Shown here: positions 1 through 11,533 of the stretch, one piece after another
How positions within the stretch are numbered: position 1 is the stretch's first letter
Layout: each line of letters opens with the position of its first letter
Origin: Rhizophagus irregularis
Lineage: Eukaryota > Glomeromycota > Glomeromycetes > Glomerales > Glomeraceae
DNA: 64,000 nt
Reading direction: 5' to 3'
Assembly (NCBI RefSeq): GCF_026210795.1
Contig: NC_089435.1
Span: 682,001-746,000 of the forward strand
Notes under the pieces: model-generated
What the model saw: only the letters and a program-made list of their open reading frames with translations
Databases searched by the model: none
What the model was told of the DNA's origin: nothing
Translations under genes and position numbers: made by a program

Positions 1-1233
1 AAATTTATTCATAAATCATTAATTGAAATATTCATTGAGAATGAAGCGAATTTATATACTTTTAATGTTACACATTATCATGATTATTTTGATATTGTTT
101 CTGAATCAGTTTTACAAAATCCACATTTTATTCGTAATATTAAAATTCTTTATCTTAAAATTAGTACTCCTTTATTAAAAGTTTTAAGTTCTAATTGCAA
201 TTCAATTTCATCACTTTATAATCCAAGATTTAAAGATAATACAGATATTGAATATTTATCACAATTAATTAAATCACAAAAAAATCTTAAAAAAATTTGT
301 TTCGTTAAAAAATTTCCTCCAATATTATTAAATTCAAATTGTTTAAACACTTTAAACACAATTATATTTCTTTATATTAATTTTAATAATATAAATATTT
401 TAAATGAAGTATTCGAACAATTAAATGTTTTAGAATCTGTTCATATTATGTATTGTTATTCTTTAGATTCTAATTTTATTCAACAAATAATTAATTTAAG
501 TAAACCATTTAAATTAAAATCCTTATTTGTAGATGAAATATTCGAGTCAATAGAATTATTATTACAAAAATCTGGAGATTATTTAGAAAATTTTGGATTA
601 TCATTTGAACCTAATACTACATATTATAATGATGTATCAGATTCACAACTCCTTGAAGCAAAATCACAACTACTTAAATTAATCACAAGATATTGTACAA
701 AAGTTAAATTCTTTGAATTAATTGAATTTAATAATAATCAAAATATTTATTTAACATTCGACTTAATTGAAAGCATTAAACAAAACCTTAATTATCTTAC
801 TATTGATATAAATTACGATTTTGGATCAGGTTTTAATAGAGATACTGAACTTAGCTCAATTGTACTACAAAATTTAGGTCAAATACTTCCTTTTAAATTA
901 GAATATTTAGATTTGACTCTTGTTATGAATACTACTGATTTTGAAATATTTTTGATAAATTCTCAAGATACTTTTATCAAGAAATTATTATTTAGTAATA
1001 TAATAGATAGAACACGAGAAGAAGTTAGACAAGACAATTTGTTATATAATATAAAAGATCATATTATGGAAATGAAAAGAGTTAAATACTTTGCTTTTCA
1101 AAATCATTTTACTGATGATGGTGAAAATGATGAAGATTTATTTCATCTGATAGATGAAGTAAAGGAATATAATATAGTAATCCAAAATTACAATGATTTG
1201 AAAATTAAATTTATCGAATTTTTAGTAGATTAA
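1..1233 (+). CDS. F-box/LRR-type protein, 5'-truncated by the window edge
   Basis: The frame is open from base 1 to the TAA at 1231-1233, giving 410 codons without an initiator in view, so the gene starts upstream. The N-terminal F-box would lie outside the window. What remains is an Asn/Leu/Ile-rich solenoid with LRR-like spacing, for example LNTLNTIIFLYINF and LEYLDLTLVMN. It resembles the C-terminal region of the F-box proteins at 33360-35960 and 36539-37936 in this window. F-box proteins of this kind are substrate adaptors of SCF ubiquitin ligases; the partner is unknown. The 3' end and 3' flank recur in degraded form at 20880-21232, which shows a locus duplication. I see no stop or frameshift in the visible part, so it may be functional. 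Confidence 0.7.
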   Translation, partial: KFIHKSLIEIFIENEANLYTFNVTHYHDYFDIVSESVLQNPHFIRNIKILYLKISTPLLKVLSSNCNSISSLYNPRFKDNTDIEYLSQLIKSQKNLKKICFVKKFPPILLNSNCLNTLNTIIFLYINFNNINILNEVFEQLNVLESVHIMYCYSLDSNFIQQIINLSKPFKLKSLFVDEIFESIELLLQKSGDYLENFGLSFEPNTTYYNDVSDSQLLEAKSQLLKLITRYCTKVKFFELIEFNNNQNIYLTFDLIESIKQNLNYLTIDINYDFGSGFNRDTELSSIVLQNLGQILPFKLEYLDLTLVMNTTDFEIFLINSQDTFIKKLLFSNIIDRTREEVRQDNLLYNIKDHIMEMKRVKYFAFQNHFTDDGENDEDLFHLIDEVKEYNIVIQNYNDLKIKFIEFLVD

Positions 1234-1639
1234 TCATTAACGGTTATTATTTGGCAGATTTTACATAATAAAGATATTTTATTTGTATACTTATGCATAA
1301 TAAAGCTACGACTCATCAAATTTTATTTATTTTTAATCAGATTTGTATTTTTTTCGCTAAAAGGAATATTCATCCAGATAATTTATTGATTAAAAGTTTA
1401 TTTCCTTCTTAAATATAAACTAATAACAGAAATAAAAAGATTACTAAATTGACAAATTCTTTCTATATAATTTCTTTACTACTAAGTAAATAAATCGGTT
1501 CAAGCAAAATAAGATAAATGCAGTTTAATATATAAACATTACTAAATTACAGGTTGTTATAATGTGTAATATCGCTTATTAGGCTAAATGAATCGTTGTT
1601 TGATTGTTAATACGAAGGGCTGTAGGGAAATTATGCAAA
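1234..1639. repeat. Intergenic spacer, ancestral 'empty site' copy
   Basis: No coding potential is seen. The left part (to about 1384) matches 21040-21232 and the right part (from about 1385) matches 26400-26680. In the second locus these halves are separated by arm A, so this spacer shows the uninterrupted arrangement. The junction lies near 'ccagataatttattgat'. Confidence 0.65.
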
Positions 1640-2858
1640 CCTATTAATGTATTTTGAATAATTTAAACTGTCCCATTTTATACCCGAATTTAAATACCAC
1701 CCAAATGCTTTTTTATCATCCTTATCTGTTCTTTTACCATATTTGCAACAATATCCTATATTATTTTGTGCTACAGCATCACCATTTTCATCCGCTTTTG
1801 TGTACCATTCAAATGTTTTTATTTTATCATCCTAGAATAGCTGATTTTGTATATACCATTCAATTGCTTCTGTTTCATCCTTATCTATTCCTATCCCATG
1901 CTCATATCAATATCCCCATTACTTTGACTCATTGCATCTCCATTTTCAGCTGATTTTAAATATCCTTTAAATGCCCTTGTTATATATTTTTTTACTCCTC
2001 CTTTCCATATTGAAAATGATATCCTATCTTATTTTGTGCTATGGAATTATTTGATATCGCAGATTCTAAATCCATTTCAAATTTACTCCTCATCTTATTT
2101 CTATGAACGCGTGATTTATTTAGTTGAATAGATTTTAAAAACAAGTCAAATGCTTTTTTTCGTCTTTTTGTGTTCCTATTCCATCCATATAACAAATTGC
2201 CAAATTATATTGTGCATCTAAATTTCCTTCTTCAGTCAAACGTAGGAGTAATTCAAAAACTTTTTATAATTAGCTTTTATGTCATCTCTACGAATTGTTA
2301 AATTAAATTGTACTTCTAATCACTATTTCCGTTTAATTCTAGAAGATATACTAATTGATTTTGTTTAAAATCAATACCAGATAAAATAATATCTTTATAA
2401 TAAAAGAAGATAAAATATTTTCCGATAATTGTGTTACTATTTCTTAACATATTTAATGCATCATTATTTTTTACTACAATCAAATGTAATTGATTCTTGT
2501 CTATTATATATAACAATATTATTATTGATGGCAATTAAATAATTAAATAACAATCCAATGCCTTTTCCCTATTAAGATTACAACCAATACCAAATTGATA
2601 AAAATATCCTATTAAACTTGTAAACCAAGATTTATTTTCTTTATGATTTTTCATTATTTTGAGAATCTTTTTAGGGTCTTTATCATTACTATTTTCAAGG
2701 AAAGAGTTCATCCAATTAGTTAAAATATTTTCAAAATTACCAAAATCATCCATTTTAATAATGTTATTACGAAATCTTATTATAAGATTCTTTAAAAAAT
2801 TTTCATCACTTACAGAAATATTGATATCTGTAATTTTATTCATTACGCTGGGCGGCAT
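1640..2858 (-). pseudogene. Decayed Sel1-repeat protein gene
   Basis: This is a broken paralogue of the intact Sel1 gene at 26742-28517. The N-terminal piece (2535-2858) keeps motifs such as KNLIIRF, NKSWFTSLIGYFYQFGIGC and NREKALDCYLI. A second piece (2316-2534) and a third (1992-2195, with KKAFDLFLKSIQ and MDLESAISNNSIAQNKIG) follow in different frames. The C-terminal stretch (about 1654-1980) holds only a few Sel1 remnants, whereas the intact paralogue has about eight full units there, so tandem units were lost as well as frames. Sel1 repeats form TPR-like adaptor solenoids. With at least three frame breaks it cannot encode the full protein. Confidence 0.85.
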
Positions 2859-3322
2859 CGTTAATTTTCTGGTGTTTTTTTTTGTTTTATTTCTAAAGAA
2901 AAAAAAATTATGTTGGATTTAGAAATTATTGTTCAACCTAATATTTATACAGATCGTCATATGGACTCGTATCTAACCAGAAAAAAATAATTAGCGATGA
3001 TACCTTCTACTTTTGGTTATAATATTCCTTTTTAGTAACTCATATGAATAAAAATTTCTAAAATCAATGTATAAAGTAAACAGTGACGGTATTTGGTGTG
3101 CCGTTACATTCCTGTATTGTCATACATTAAAAATAATATAAAATCAGATCTTTGCTTTAAAAAATTTTTATGTCGAACTATTCTTTGCTATTTCGAGACT
3201 TTCGCCATCCCTGGTGCAAACTAAGTTCAAGAGGTTTAACGTTGCATCCAAAATTTTTATTTGTGTTATCACTTTTTAAAACTTTACTTCTGACTCTTGA
3301 TTTTTGCGTTTGCAGATATATC
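2859..3322. other. Intergenic region, possible Crinkler promoter
   Basis: This lies between the divergent Sel1 and Crinkler pseudogenes. It is AT-rich with poly(T)/poly(A) near 2880-2910. An open frame continues upstream from the Crinkler start to 3170, but the conserved domain begins only at 3323, and 'tttgcag' just before it resembles a 3' splice site. An untranslated exon is therefore possible. Confidence 0.4.
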
Positions 3323-5542
3323 ATGACATATTATGTTGTTCTAGGTGAAGTTCCCGTTAAAAGGAAACTTGATTTTGTCGAGTTCGAATCCTCAGAACTT
3401 GTTATGAACCTTAGGCATGTTATCTATGATAAGAAAAAGAACACCTTTTTTAAACAAAATATTGACGAAAGTGACCTCGTATTATGGAAAGTTGATATCT
3501 CTTTCGGAAATGAAAACGATAATTTGAAGATGCTTGATGACACGTCTTGTATAATTAACGTTAAACAAGATCTTGAAGGAAAGGAGATGTTTTCAGGAGA
3601 CCCAATTTCAGACCATTTAGAACACTTTGATAAAACACGATGCTCAATCCACATCATTGTCCTACCCCCACCGCCACCACCACGGTAAGTGTCTCCAAAT
3701 GATTACCCCTCGAACAAGAAATTCATGTTAACTCGCTCACTTATATCTTTTTTTTATTCGATTAGGGAAAGGAAAATGGTGGAGGATGAGGAAGATAATA
3801 GAGTAAAAAAGTGATGACAAAAAGGTATCTTTATTTAATGTTGAACTTTATTAAAGGATAAAAAAAATTCCTAAGTTAACTTGTATCTTTTCCAGATAGG
3901 GAAAAATTTCAAAATTTACTTAATAGCTTACCAGAGATCAACATACAAGATAAGGTATTCAAAATTCCAAGCTTACCAGGGGATAAAGGAGACATGGATA
4001 TTTATAACCGAGAGTGTTACAAGTATTTAAGTGATTTTATATTATAAGATACAAAATTCAGCTGATACCTCATTACTGGCAATCCAGGTATTGGAAAAAC
4101 GTTCTTTGGAAGGTTAATGCTAATAGTGCTCCTTAAAGAGAATAAAAAAGTTTTGTTAGATTCTAACATTTTTGAACAATTCACTCTAAAAAAATTCATA
4201 ATTACTAATAATTGTTTAGATAAAATATTTTTAAAAAAACTCACATAAGGAATAGGTTATGCACCTTCCTTATAGTAGTTAGATTTTATAATATTAATAT
4301 TTATATATAAATATATTAGCAATATGAAACTGTTACAGCATTGATTTATCCTTCAGGTGATAAGGAATGTGTAATTGGCAAGGTACAATACAGACAAATA
4401 GCGGAAGAACAAGATGTTTGGTGTATAATCGATGGAAAAAGGGACCAATTAGGACATGATTTTTCTAATGGAAAGTTAATTATGGTTCACCAAAGAAATC
4501 AATTATTAGTGATTTTTCAAAGCAGTGGTGCAAAAAACTTTACATGCCGATATGGAATGAATTTGAAGTTGAAGACTGTTGGAAGAATGTATATTGCGAA
4601 AAAGTTCCTTCAGAATCATTGAAAGATAAGTTCAAACTATGTGGTGGGATTTCTCGATTGATCTTTGGTGAATCAGGCATGCTCTGTAATCAAGCTAAAG
4701 ACTTCTCAGGTGATGAATTTACTCATAAACTAATTCATATGCATATCAACCTTGAAGAAACAGAAGTAGAAGGTGAAAAAGCTGATCCATACACCTGTTG
4801 CTCCTGCTTTTTTGGGTCAGATTATATTGCATATAAATGTTTAAAAAGATTGAAAGAGGATAAGGAGGATTTGCGCACTTTTATTGAGACTGCAATGGGA
4901 TCTCTCTGTGAGCAGTTATTCGAATTGGTCTCACATGAAATTCTTGGAACCTTTTCAGTACGTGTAAACTCACAGGTGACGGCGCATTAGGACCTGAAAC
5001 AACTCTTTGGAATCTCTAGAAGAAATTTTTATTTGATGATATTAGCAAGATTGAAAAAAATATTATCGATCAACTTCCAAGATTTTTGAATCCATAGACA
5101 GCTATGTTCGCTACCCCTATAAAAAATTTTATCGTTATTTCTGTAAAAACTCTGTAAAAATGAGCCTTTCATGGATCAATTCACGGAAAATGTAAATAAT
5201 TCGATAAATTCCGCGATATAACTCATATAAGGCTATTAATTCCGGGAACATGAGCCTTTTACGGAAAAAAGATGGAGTATAAAAAACGGATTGACTTTTT
5301 TTACAGGGTACAACAAGCTATTTCAAGTTACCGTTTCCAAGTCACATGGTATTAAGCAAGAAGGCTTAAGGGCAATTAAAGGAATCTTTAATGATTCTTG
5401 TGGAATTAGCTTTTACTTTATATTACCAAAAGATGTATTTAGAACATATACAAAAAACAGAAATATGAAAAACAATAAATCATCGCTAGATATCACTGAG
5501 AATATTTTTTATATACAAGAAAATGTGTTCGTAATTTTATAA
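3323..5542 (+). pseudogene. Crinkler (CRN)-family effector gene, broken
   Basis: Domain order matches the Crinkler family: an N-terminal ubiquitin-like header (about 3323-3684, with DLVLWKVDIS), a proline run, a P-loop NTPase (GNPGIGKT at 4078-4101) and a C-terminal nuclease-like region (LFQVTVSKSHGIKQEG, about 5320-5370). Crinklers are secreted or translocated effectors known from oomycetes, chytrids and arbuscular mycorrhizal fungi and mostly act in host nuclei. A good intron runs from 3685 to 3765 and a second is likely ending near 3894. Breaks seen: in-frame TAA at 4045 and TGA at 4063 just before the P-loop; a frameshift near 4530 in an A6 run, where 4341-4622 and 4544-4990 overlap in different frames; stops near 5010-5090; and a 194-bp MITE at 5115-5308. 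Clearly non-functional as a full protein. Confidence 0.85.
5115..5308. mobile_element. MITE with CCCTATAA ends, TSD TAC
   Basis: The 194-bp insert sits in the 3' part of the Crinkler pseudogene. It starts CCCTATAAAAAA and ends TTTTTTTACAGGG, an inverted terminal repeat with one mismatch. It is flanked by the direct repeat TAC (5112-5114 and 5309-5311). Crinkler coding similarity resumes immediately on its right. The ends match the elements at 9996-11530 and 40335-40629. Confidence 0.75.
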
Positions 5543-6257
5543 AATTTGTAAAAATACCTATAAAGCTATCAGACTTTGTTGTTCAATATCTTGTCTTTAT
5601 CTGATACAATATATTAAATAATTAAAATTTCACCTAACCAATTTTTCACGCGTCAGCCAGTAAAATGCAAAATTTACTAGTTATACCGTTTACTAGTTAT
5701 ATAAAGTTTTTTAGCCTAGCCTTTGTACACAGTTTTTTTACAAACTATTATTTAAACTATATATAGCATCTTGAAATTGCAAACGATCAGCTGAAACTAA
5801 AGTAGTTAAACCGGAATCACTATTTGAAATAAAAATTTTTTTTTGGTTTTTCATAATGAAATAATGATATTTGAATTTTCTAATCGCAATAAATACATTA
5901 TATATAGCAATATCAAAATTATTTTTGGTCTTGGAAAATTATTTTTCCTAGTACTTTATTACTTTGTTCTTGCCCATAGGTTCGACCATTCGGCGGCTTT
6001 AATTTTGGAGATCTGATGAGACGATTGAGACGTACTTGACAAAATTATTTTCAATTACTTTATACAAGTTACATATAAAATAATTCTTAAAAATTATTTT
6101 TAATAGTTATTCTTTTTAAGAAAATATATTATCTAGTTTATTTACTAGTATTATTTAAATTAATTATCAATTATTGTTAAATGTTTTTATTAATAAAAAA
6201 AATTTATTTGATAAATATATTCAAAAAAAAAAAATGGTACGTCACATGTAAAATACT
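5543..6257. other. Intergenic region between Crinkler and DUF2235 pseudogenes
   Basis: AT-rich, with no ORF or recognisable family. It may hold the 3' flanks of both convergent genes. Short imperfect repeats of 'ttactagttata' occur near 5675-5705. Confidence 0.3.
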
Positions 6258-7475
6258 CTATTTTTTATAATCTTTTGATTGAATTATTATATGAGTACCC
6301 TCGTGTGCTTCTTCATTAATATCCTTATAGTAACTTACATTATTATATAGTTTAATTCCCATTGTTTCCATATCTTTACGCAATTCTTCATACGTATTCG
6401 AATCATATTGGGCACATAGATTTGACCTAGTACCAAATGGAAGTAACCAATCACCATCCCTATAAAGAAGATCTTTTCTTAAAGTTTTTTGACTAGAATC
6501 TAATTCTAATGGAATGGTTCTATCCTTTTGCATGACCATTGGAATAATAGTATTATAACGATCAAATATAGGAAGATTATTAATGTTCCAAGAAGGTCCA
6601 GAATCTGTAGAGAAACGAGTACGATAAGTTTCAATATCATCACGCATTAATAAACCTCCAACTTGTTCGATATTTTCTATCATCCACAAAAGAGATGCTT
6701 TAATCATTTTTTCATTGCTTTTAAAATTTAAAAATGTTCCACCACCTATTTCACAATGTATACCAGGAAACCAAGTTTCTTTTACAATAGTACCAGAATT
6801 ATTCGAATTTATATGACAAGGTTCAAAGAAAGCAATTTTTTCATGAATGGCTAAAGCTTGACAAGCAAATTTAACTATACTAGGTACAGATTGATCATAA
6901 AATTCCAAATATTTAAAACCTTCACCAATTGCATAAGCGGGTAAACCATAAGCGCCAACAGTATCCCAAAGTCCAAGGAATTTTATAATTTGTTTTTTAG
7001 GTTCAGGATGACTGAATGTATTTTTAAAATCTTCAGATTCTTTTCCTTCCGGGCTATGACCCGCATCTCTATTACGATATATATCGTAAGCGAGATCAGC
7101 ACGTTTATCAACCTGTTCAGATTTGATTTCTCTATCAACTTTCAGTACTCCACAATTTCTTATCATTCCAGCAATACATCTCGCAGTGTAAGCGCCACGA
7201 CTAAAACCAAAAAGCCATATATCATCACCAGGATTATAGTTATTAACTATGAATTTGTAACCTTCTTTGATTTTATTATCAAGACTTAGAGCTATAGCTC
7301 CATCAATGATGAAATTCAAGGCCAATTCTCCAATTCCAATTCCGTCTATATACAAGACATGTTGTTTATATTTTTCCTCAAGTAATTCTTTATATAATGT
7401 ATTAACGTTGGTCTGAGAATTAGGATTATTTCATGTACCATCACATAATACGACAATATTTTTATTTTTACCCAT
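6258..7475 (-). pseudogene. DUF2235 alpha/beta-hydrolase, one in-frame TGA
   Basis: From the ATG at 7473-7475 the reading frame is 405 codons without introns. It carries the DUF2235 hallmarks: an N-terminal strand IVVLCDGT; the nucleophile elbow GFSRGAYTAR (Ser about residue 92); LGLWDTVGAYG, whose Asp (about 171) is a likely catalytic acid; and WFPGIHCEIGGG with the probable catalytic His (about 240). The family includes lipases and esterases and the catalytic core of type VI Tle1-like phospholipases; the fungal substrate is unknown. Codon 15, directly after DGT where the family has Trp (DGTWN), is TGA (7431-7433). A TGG-to-TGA change is the simplest reading. The other 390 codons are open with all motifs intact, so the lesion looks recent. 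Initiation at the Met at 7355 would lose the first core strand. Confidence 0.85.
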
Positions 7476-8219
7476 TTTTGCAAAAATTTTTTTTCGTTTT
7501 CTTGGTTTTTTATATTTAGAATTTAGAAAAAAAAAATAAATAATGAATGAATGTATTTTTTAAAATGGGGAATTGCGAGTTATTTATAACATTTATATCA
7601 TATTGAAAAAAACGTAAACATGTGATTTATATGAAGATCACTAAAATGACTAAATGACGTAAACCGGAATTCAAATTCCAATAATTAAGAAGACTACGAT
7701 ATTTTTTAATTTATTGTCATTTCTGAAAGTGTTTTTCTATATTAGCTAAAAAAGTATTAAAACTTTAATTTTTTAGATAACTGGTCTAACCGAAATCAGT
7801 TAATCGATCGAGGATGATTATCCTTAATCAGTTTAATGAGTTTCATTCAAAAAAAAACTTAAAAAAGATTTCCTTTTTTGATTGATACAAAATCCATTAA
7901 AAAAATTTTTTCTTTTTTGAACTTAACCTGTTCTTGATCATATTACCATATTTTTTATTTTAATTTCTTCCGGTAAATAATTATCCGAGAGAATCTTTTT
8001 ACCAAATTGCATTAAAATTTTGACAATCATAACTTGAATTGAAAATTGGGCACATTTCTGATCGGAAAATAATTTATCCGAGGGAATTTTTCGAATTAAA
8101 TTTTTTCGAATTGAACACATTTTTTGTATTTTTATAGATTAAGTTGTTTGCAATTAATTTAACCATAATTCCCAAATTTGGACGAAAAAAATGATATTTT
8201 CATATTATATTGTTAATAG
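7476..8219. other. Intergenic region upstream of DUF2235 gene
   Basis: No convincing coding sequence. AT-rich runs dominate; the putative promoter of the minus-strand hydrolase should lie near 7480-7650. A short open frame at 7938-8120 has no family resemblance. Confidence 0.3.
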
Positions 8220-8740
8220 TGTGAGACTAACTTTTTAAAATGTTTCTCACATTATAAATAAAGTTTTCCTGAAAAATTTTAAAAAGAAAGTGAAAATGGA
8301 AATTAATTTCCATTTTCGTTCTTATTTTTTTTTTTCTTTTCGTAAGAATGAAGTTTTCCTTAAAAAATTCAAAAAAACTTTCAAAATAAAAATGGAAATC
8401 ATTTTCCATTTTTGATCCAAATATTTTTATTTTTTTCGTAAGAATGAAGTTTTAAAAAATTAATTATTTCTCTTTTACGTAAGAATGATGTGTTTCTTGA
8501 AAAAAATATTCAAAAATCTTTTAAAATAAAAATTGGAAATCTTTTTTTCCATTTTGATCTAAATATTATCATTTTTCGTAAGAATGAAGTTTTGAAAAAT
8601 TAATTACGTAAAAATGAAATGTTCTTAAATCTTAAAATCTTCAAAAAAAATTTTTCAAAATAAAAATGGAAATCTTTTTCCATTTTTATTCTAATTTTTT
8701 TTTTTTTTTTTTTGTGAGAATGGAAATTTTTTTTTATTTA
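8220..8740. repeat. Degenerate satellite with TGGAAA/TTTCCA hairpins
   Basis: About four imperfect units of roughly 100-140 bp. Each has 'cgtaagaatgaagtttt', a run such as 'ttcaaaaaa' and a palindrome of the form aaaatggaaat-n-atttccatttt. Palindromes lie near 8290-8325, 8388-8418, 8530-8560 and 8662-8692. No coding potential; the short minus-strand ORF here is composition-driven. Confidence 0.65.
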
Positions 8741-8883
8741 ATTATAGTTACTAATAAATATAATAAAGAAATTTTCAATTGAAAACTCACAATGTATTTG
8801 ACTTTTTTTAAAATGAAAGAAAAACTTTGCAGCGAAAGAACTTTCTTAAGAATATTATGAGCAGTATTTTTCATTTGATAAAG

Positions 8884-9129
8884 CTAAATAAAATCTGGCA
8901 TGAAATTTGAGGACATGTGGGTCATAGCAATATGAGAGGTATAGATATGGTCATCAGGAAGTTTTTTAACTTGTGTAAATATACGTAAACTGTTAAGCAA
9001 TGCACGTACTGTACGACGAATATTCAATAAAGATAGTAATTTTGTGTAACCGCAACATGTCAAATAAAATATATCCATTTTTTTTCCTAAGGAAAGGTGG
9101 TTAGCAAAAAAGCGGTTAACGGTAACCAA
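8884..9129 (-). pseudogene. HORMA-domain-like gene fragment
   Basis: An 81-codon open frame contains NIRRTVRALLNSLRIFTQ, then KLPDDHIYTSHIAMTH and NFMPDFI. The order and spacing resemble the C-terminal half of a HORMA domain (Hop1/Mad2 type: a helix with 'vr.ll.sL...Tq.l', then 'LPddry...mkl.Y.d..P.dYePpfF'). HORMA proteins act in meiotic axis formation and checkpoints. No flanking HORMA core or downstream exon is recognised, so this looks like a fragment. The assignment is by eye and tentative. Confidence 0.35.
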
Positions 9130-9209
9130 TATAAAGAAAAATACTATATAAATTTAAAATATTGTTAATAGTTTAATATAGTGTTAATTGTCACTTTATT
9201 GACTATTTA

Positions 9210-9385
9210 ACCTAAATCTAAAGGTTCGAGATCATCCTCACTATCTTCCTGGACTATAGCAATATGTTTATTGTTATCATTTAAAGCTGGCTCATCTGTA
9301 TCTATTACTTTCTCTTTACTTATTGATCCTTTAATTTTATTATTGATTTCTTCAACTCTCTCACTAAAACTCTCGTTCAGTTAGT
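9210..9385 (-). other. Acidic C-terminal ORF fragment
   Basis: Minus-strand frame of about 58 codons without an ATG, bounded upstream by TAA. It reads as a hydrophilic, charged tail (ESFSERVEEINNKIKG ... EDSEDDLEPLDLG, then stop). Codon use looks coding rather than random. It lies 80 bp upstream of the HORMA-like fragment on the same strand and could be an exon or relic of a neighbouring gene. Family not recognised. Confidence 0.3.
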
Positions 9386-9389
9386 TAAA

Positions 9390-9995
9390 CTCTTCTACAT
9401 TATCGTATTTTGTTGATCGTCGAACTTTTTAGATCCGTCGACGGTGATTTAAATAATTAATAATTATCTTTTTTATCTTTTTTACTGACGTTCAAACTCA
9501 TTGATCCCGCTAGTGAATATATCCGTTTTGTAATATTATAAATCTGAACTTATTATTTTCTGGTGTTAACCAGGTATTTCTTAAGTTGAGCGTTTTTTAG
9601 CGTTGCGTCACATTGTCACGTGACTTAATTCTTAAATATACTGTTAATTATAAGAGTAGTAAGCGTAATACTGTAGAGGAAAATGGAATTTATTTTTTTT
9701 TTCTGCATCTATGAATGCGTGCATCTTTAATTGACCTAGATATATTTCAGCCTTTGTTGTAAAATTTGTAGGGAATAGGGATTGTCCATGTTTCTCAAAT
9801 TTTTTATCTGGACGTGATTCTTACGTTAACCTTGTATTGATCTTGACACTTTCCTTTGATTCTTGTTATAGCTATAATATTTCCTCATTTTAACTTATTA
9901 ATGGAATTAAATTTGAAACTGCTATCATTTTTTTTTAATCTTTCTAATGCAGCATCAACAAAATTCGAGACATGCTATGATATGGCTAATCTATT
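9390..9995. other. Intergenic region left of the 1.5-kb element
   Basis: No ORF with family resemblance. Mixed sequence with a 'gtcacgtgac' palindrome near 9617. Its right edge is the ATT target-site duplication (9993-9995) of the next element. Confidence 0.3.
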
Positions 9996-10379
9996 CCCTA
10001 TAAGAAATATGTATACGGAAAGGATACGTTTTGTATACATTTTTTGTACGTTTCTATAGATTCCGTATACAAATTCCGTATATTTAATAAGCAATTCATT
10101 TTTGAACATTTTTAAAAAAACTAATGTATAAGAAATGTATACGGAAAAAATTAATCATGCGGAATGTATACGGAATTTTTAAACTTAATATTTTTAGAAG
10201 ATAATTTACAAAAATCCGTATCATAACACGAAATCACATGATTGTTTATTGTTATGATACGTTTTTTGTTTTTTATATAAACCCTTACTTTTGATGAGTT
10301 TGATCTTCCGATTTTTCCTTTCTGTCTTTCCTTTCCTTTCTCTTTCTCTTGTCTTATTTTTGTTATTTTTTCTAAATTT

Positions 10380-10720
10380 TTCTTCTTTCTTCGTCACCCC
10401 CTTTTAAAAATAATTTTTTTTTTCGTACCTCACTTCAAAAAATTTTTTTTTTCGTCACTTTCCTTTGAAAAAAAAATTTTTTTCGTCACTCCCTTAAAAA
10501 AAAATTTTTTCTTTTATTCCCACTCTTCTTTTTTTTAAAAAAAATTTCTTCTTACTATTTCTATTTCCTCTTTATAAAAAATTTTTTATTTTTCTAACTT
10601 TGACGTCCTCCCTTTAAAAAAAAATTTTTTTTTAACTTTCTTAACTTCGTTACCCCTCTTTTTGAAAAAATATTTTTTTTGATTTATTCTTTATTCCCCT
10701 TTCTTTTTTATTTATATTTA
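10380..10720. repeat. Tandem A-run/T-run array inside the 1.5-kb element
   Basis: About six imperfect units of roughly 50-60 bp, each with an A-run followed by a T-run (for example aaaaaaaaattttttt) and a 'cgtca(c)' spacer. The A/T palindromes could extrude as hairpins. No coding potential. Confidence 0.6.
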
Positions 10721-10737
10721 ATTTCATAGGCCAGCTG

Positions 10738-11120
10738 ATTTTTTTTTGTGAGAATATTCAGTTTCTTTTTTCTTTTTTGTAGATCATTTTGGAGTCCTTT
10801 TCTTTTTGTAGGATGATTCAGGATTTTTTTCTTTTTTTAGGTCAGTTCAAATTTTCTTGTTTTTTTGTAAGTTGGGTTTAGATTCTTTTCTTTTTGTAGG
10901 TTGTTTCAGTTTTGTTGCTTCAGAGTCTTCTTTTTTTATAGGTCAGTTTTGGATTTATTTTGTTGTTTTGGTTTCTTTTTCATTAGACGCCTCATAATTC
11001 TTTTCTTTTATGTAGGTCAGACATTCTGGAGTTCTCTTTCTTTTTTTGTAGGAATGCTGACCTTTGGTGACTTGGACGATTGCAGATACTATATGAGGGG
11101 GGTTTTGTTTCCAATCTTTT
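10738..11120 (+). repeat. Array of 3'-splice-site-like polypyrimidine-TAG motifs
   Basis: About eight imperfect units of 35-55 bp, each a T/C-rich run ending in tag or tagg and then a 'tcagtt'-like segment, for example 'ttttctttttgtagg'. On the plus strand each looks like a branchless acceptor site. The ORFs overlapping it are compositional. Confidence 0.5.
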
Positions 11121-11533
11121 TTTATTGTTCTTTCAGGTTGTTTGACTCCAAATGAACGTGAACTTATTAAAACCACCTATTGCAACCAAAATTATCTATA
11201 AGGAGGGAATTTTCATAATGTATTTGTACTTTGTTTATTTTTTATTTTTTATTTAATTTAATAAAGTAAAATTAGATTTATGTAAATACAATTATAGTAA
11301 ACTGTAATACAAATAGTAAATTCAGTGACCAAATCGTATAAATTTCGTGATAAAATCAATGATCAAATCATGTAAATTCCATATAAATCCCGTGCAAATT
11401 CCGTATCCAAACCATATTTTTAGTGATACGGAATTGTGCATTTTTCCGTATCCTATTATGATACGTTATTTCTAAGGAAAAAAAATCGTATAAAAACTTT
11501 ATAAAAAACGTATCCAATTTTTTTATAGGGATT

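Larger units (their letters stand above)
9996..11530. mobile_element. 1.5-kb non-autonomous element with CCCTATAA ends, TSD ATT
   Basis: The left end reads CCCTATAAGAAATA and the right end TTTTTTTATAGGG, forming an inverted terminal repeat. It is flanked by ATT at 9993-9995 and 11531-11533. Subterminal regions repeat motifs such as 'gatacg' and 'atacggaa' in both orientations (10015-10260 and 11400-11520), as expected for transposase-binding arrays. No transposase is visible. The interior is occupied by two low-complexity arrays described separately. Confidence 0.65.

Noticed and set aside
3378-3400. tRNA T-arm-like 'gttcgaatcctc'
   Set aside because: The arms do not pair, no acceptor stem or anticodon arm fits, and it lies in Crinkler coding sequence.
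5970-5995. 'ggttcgacc' as part of a tRNA
   Set aside because: No complementary stem or cloverleaf around it.
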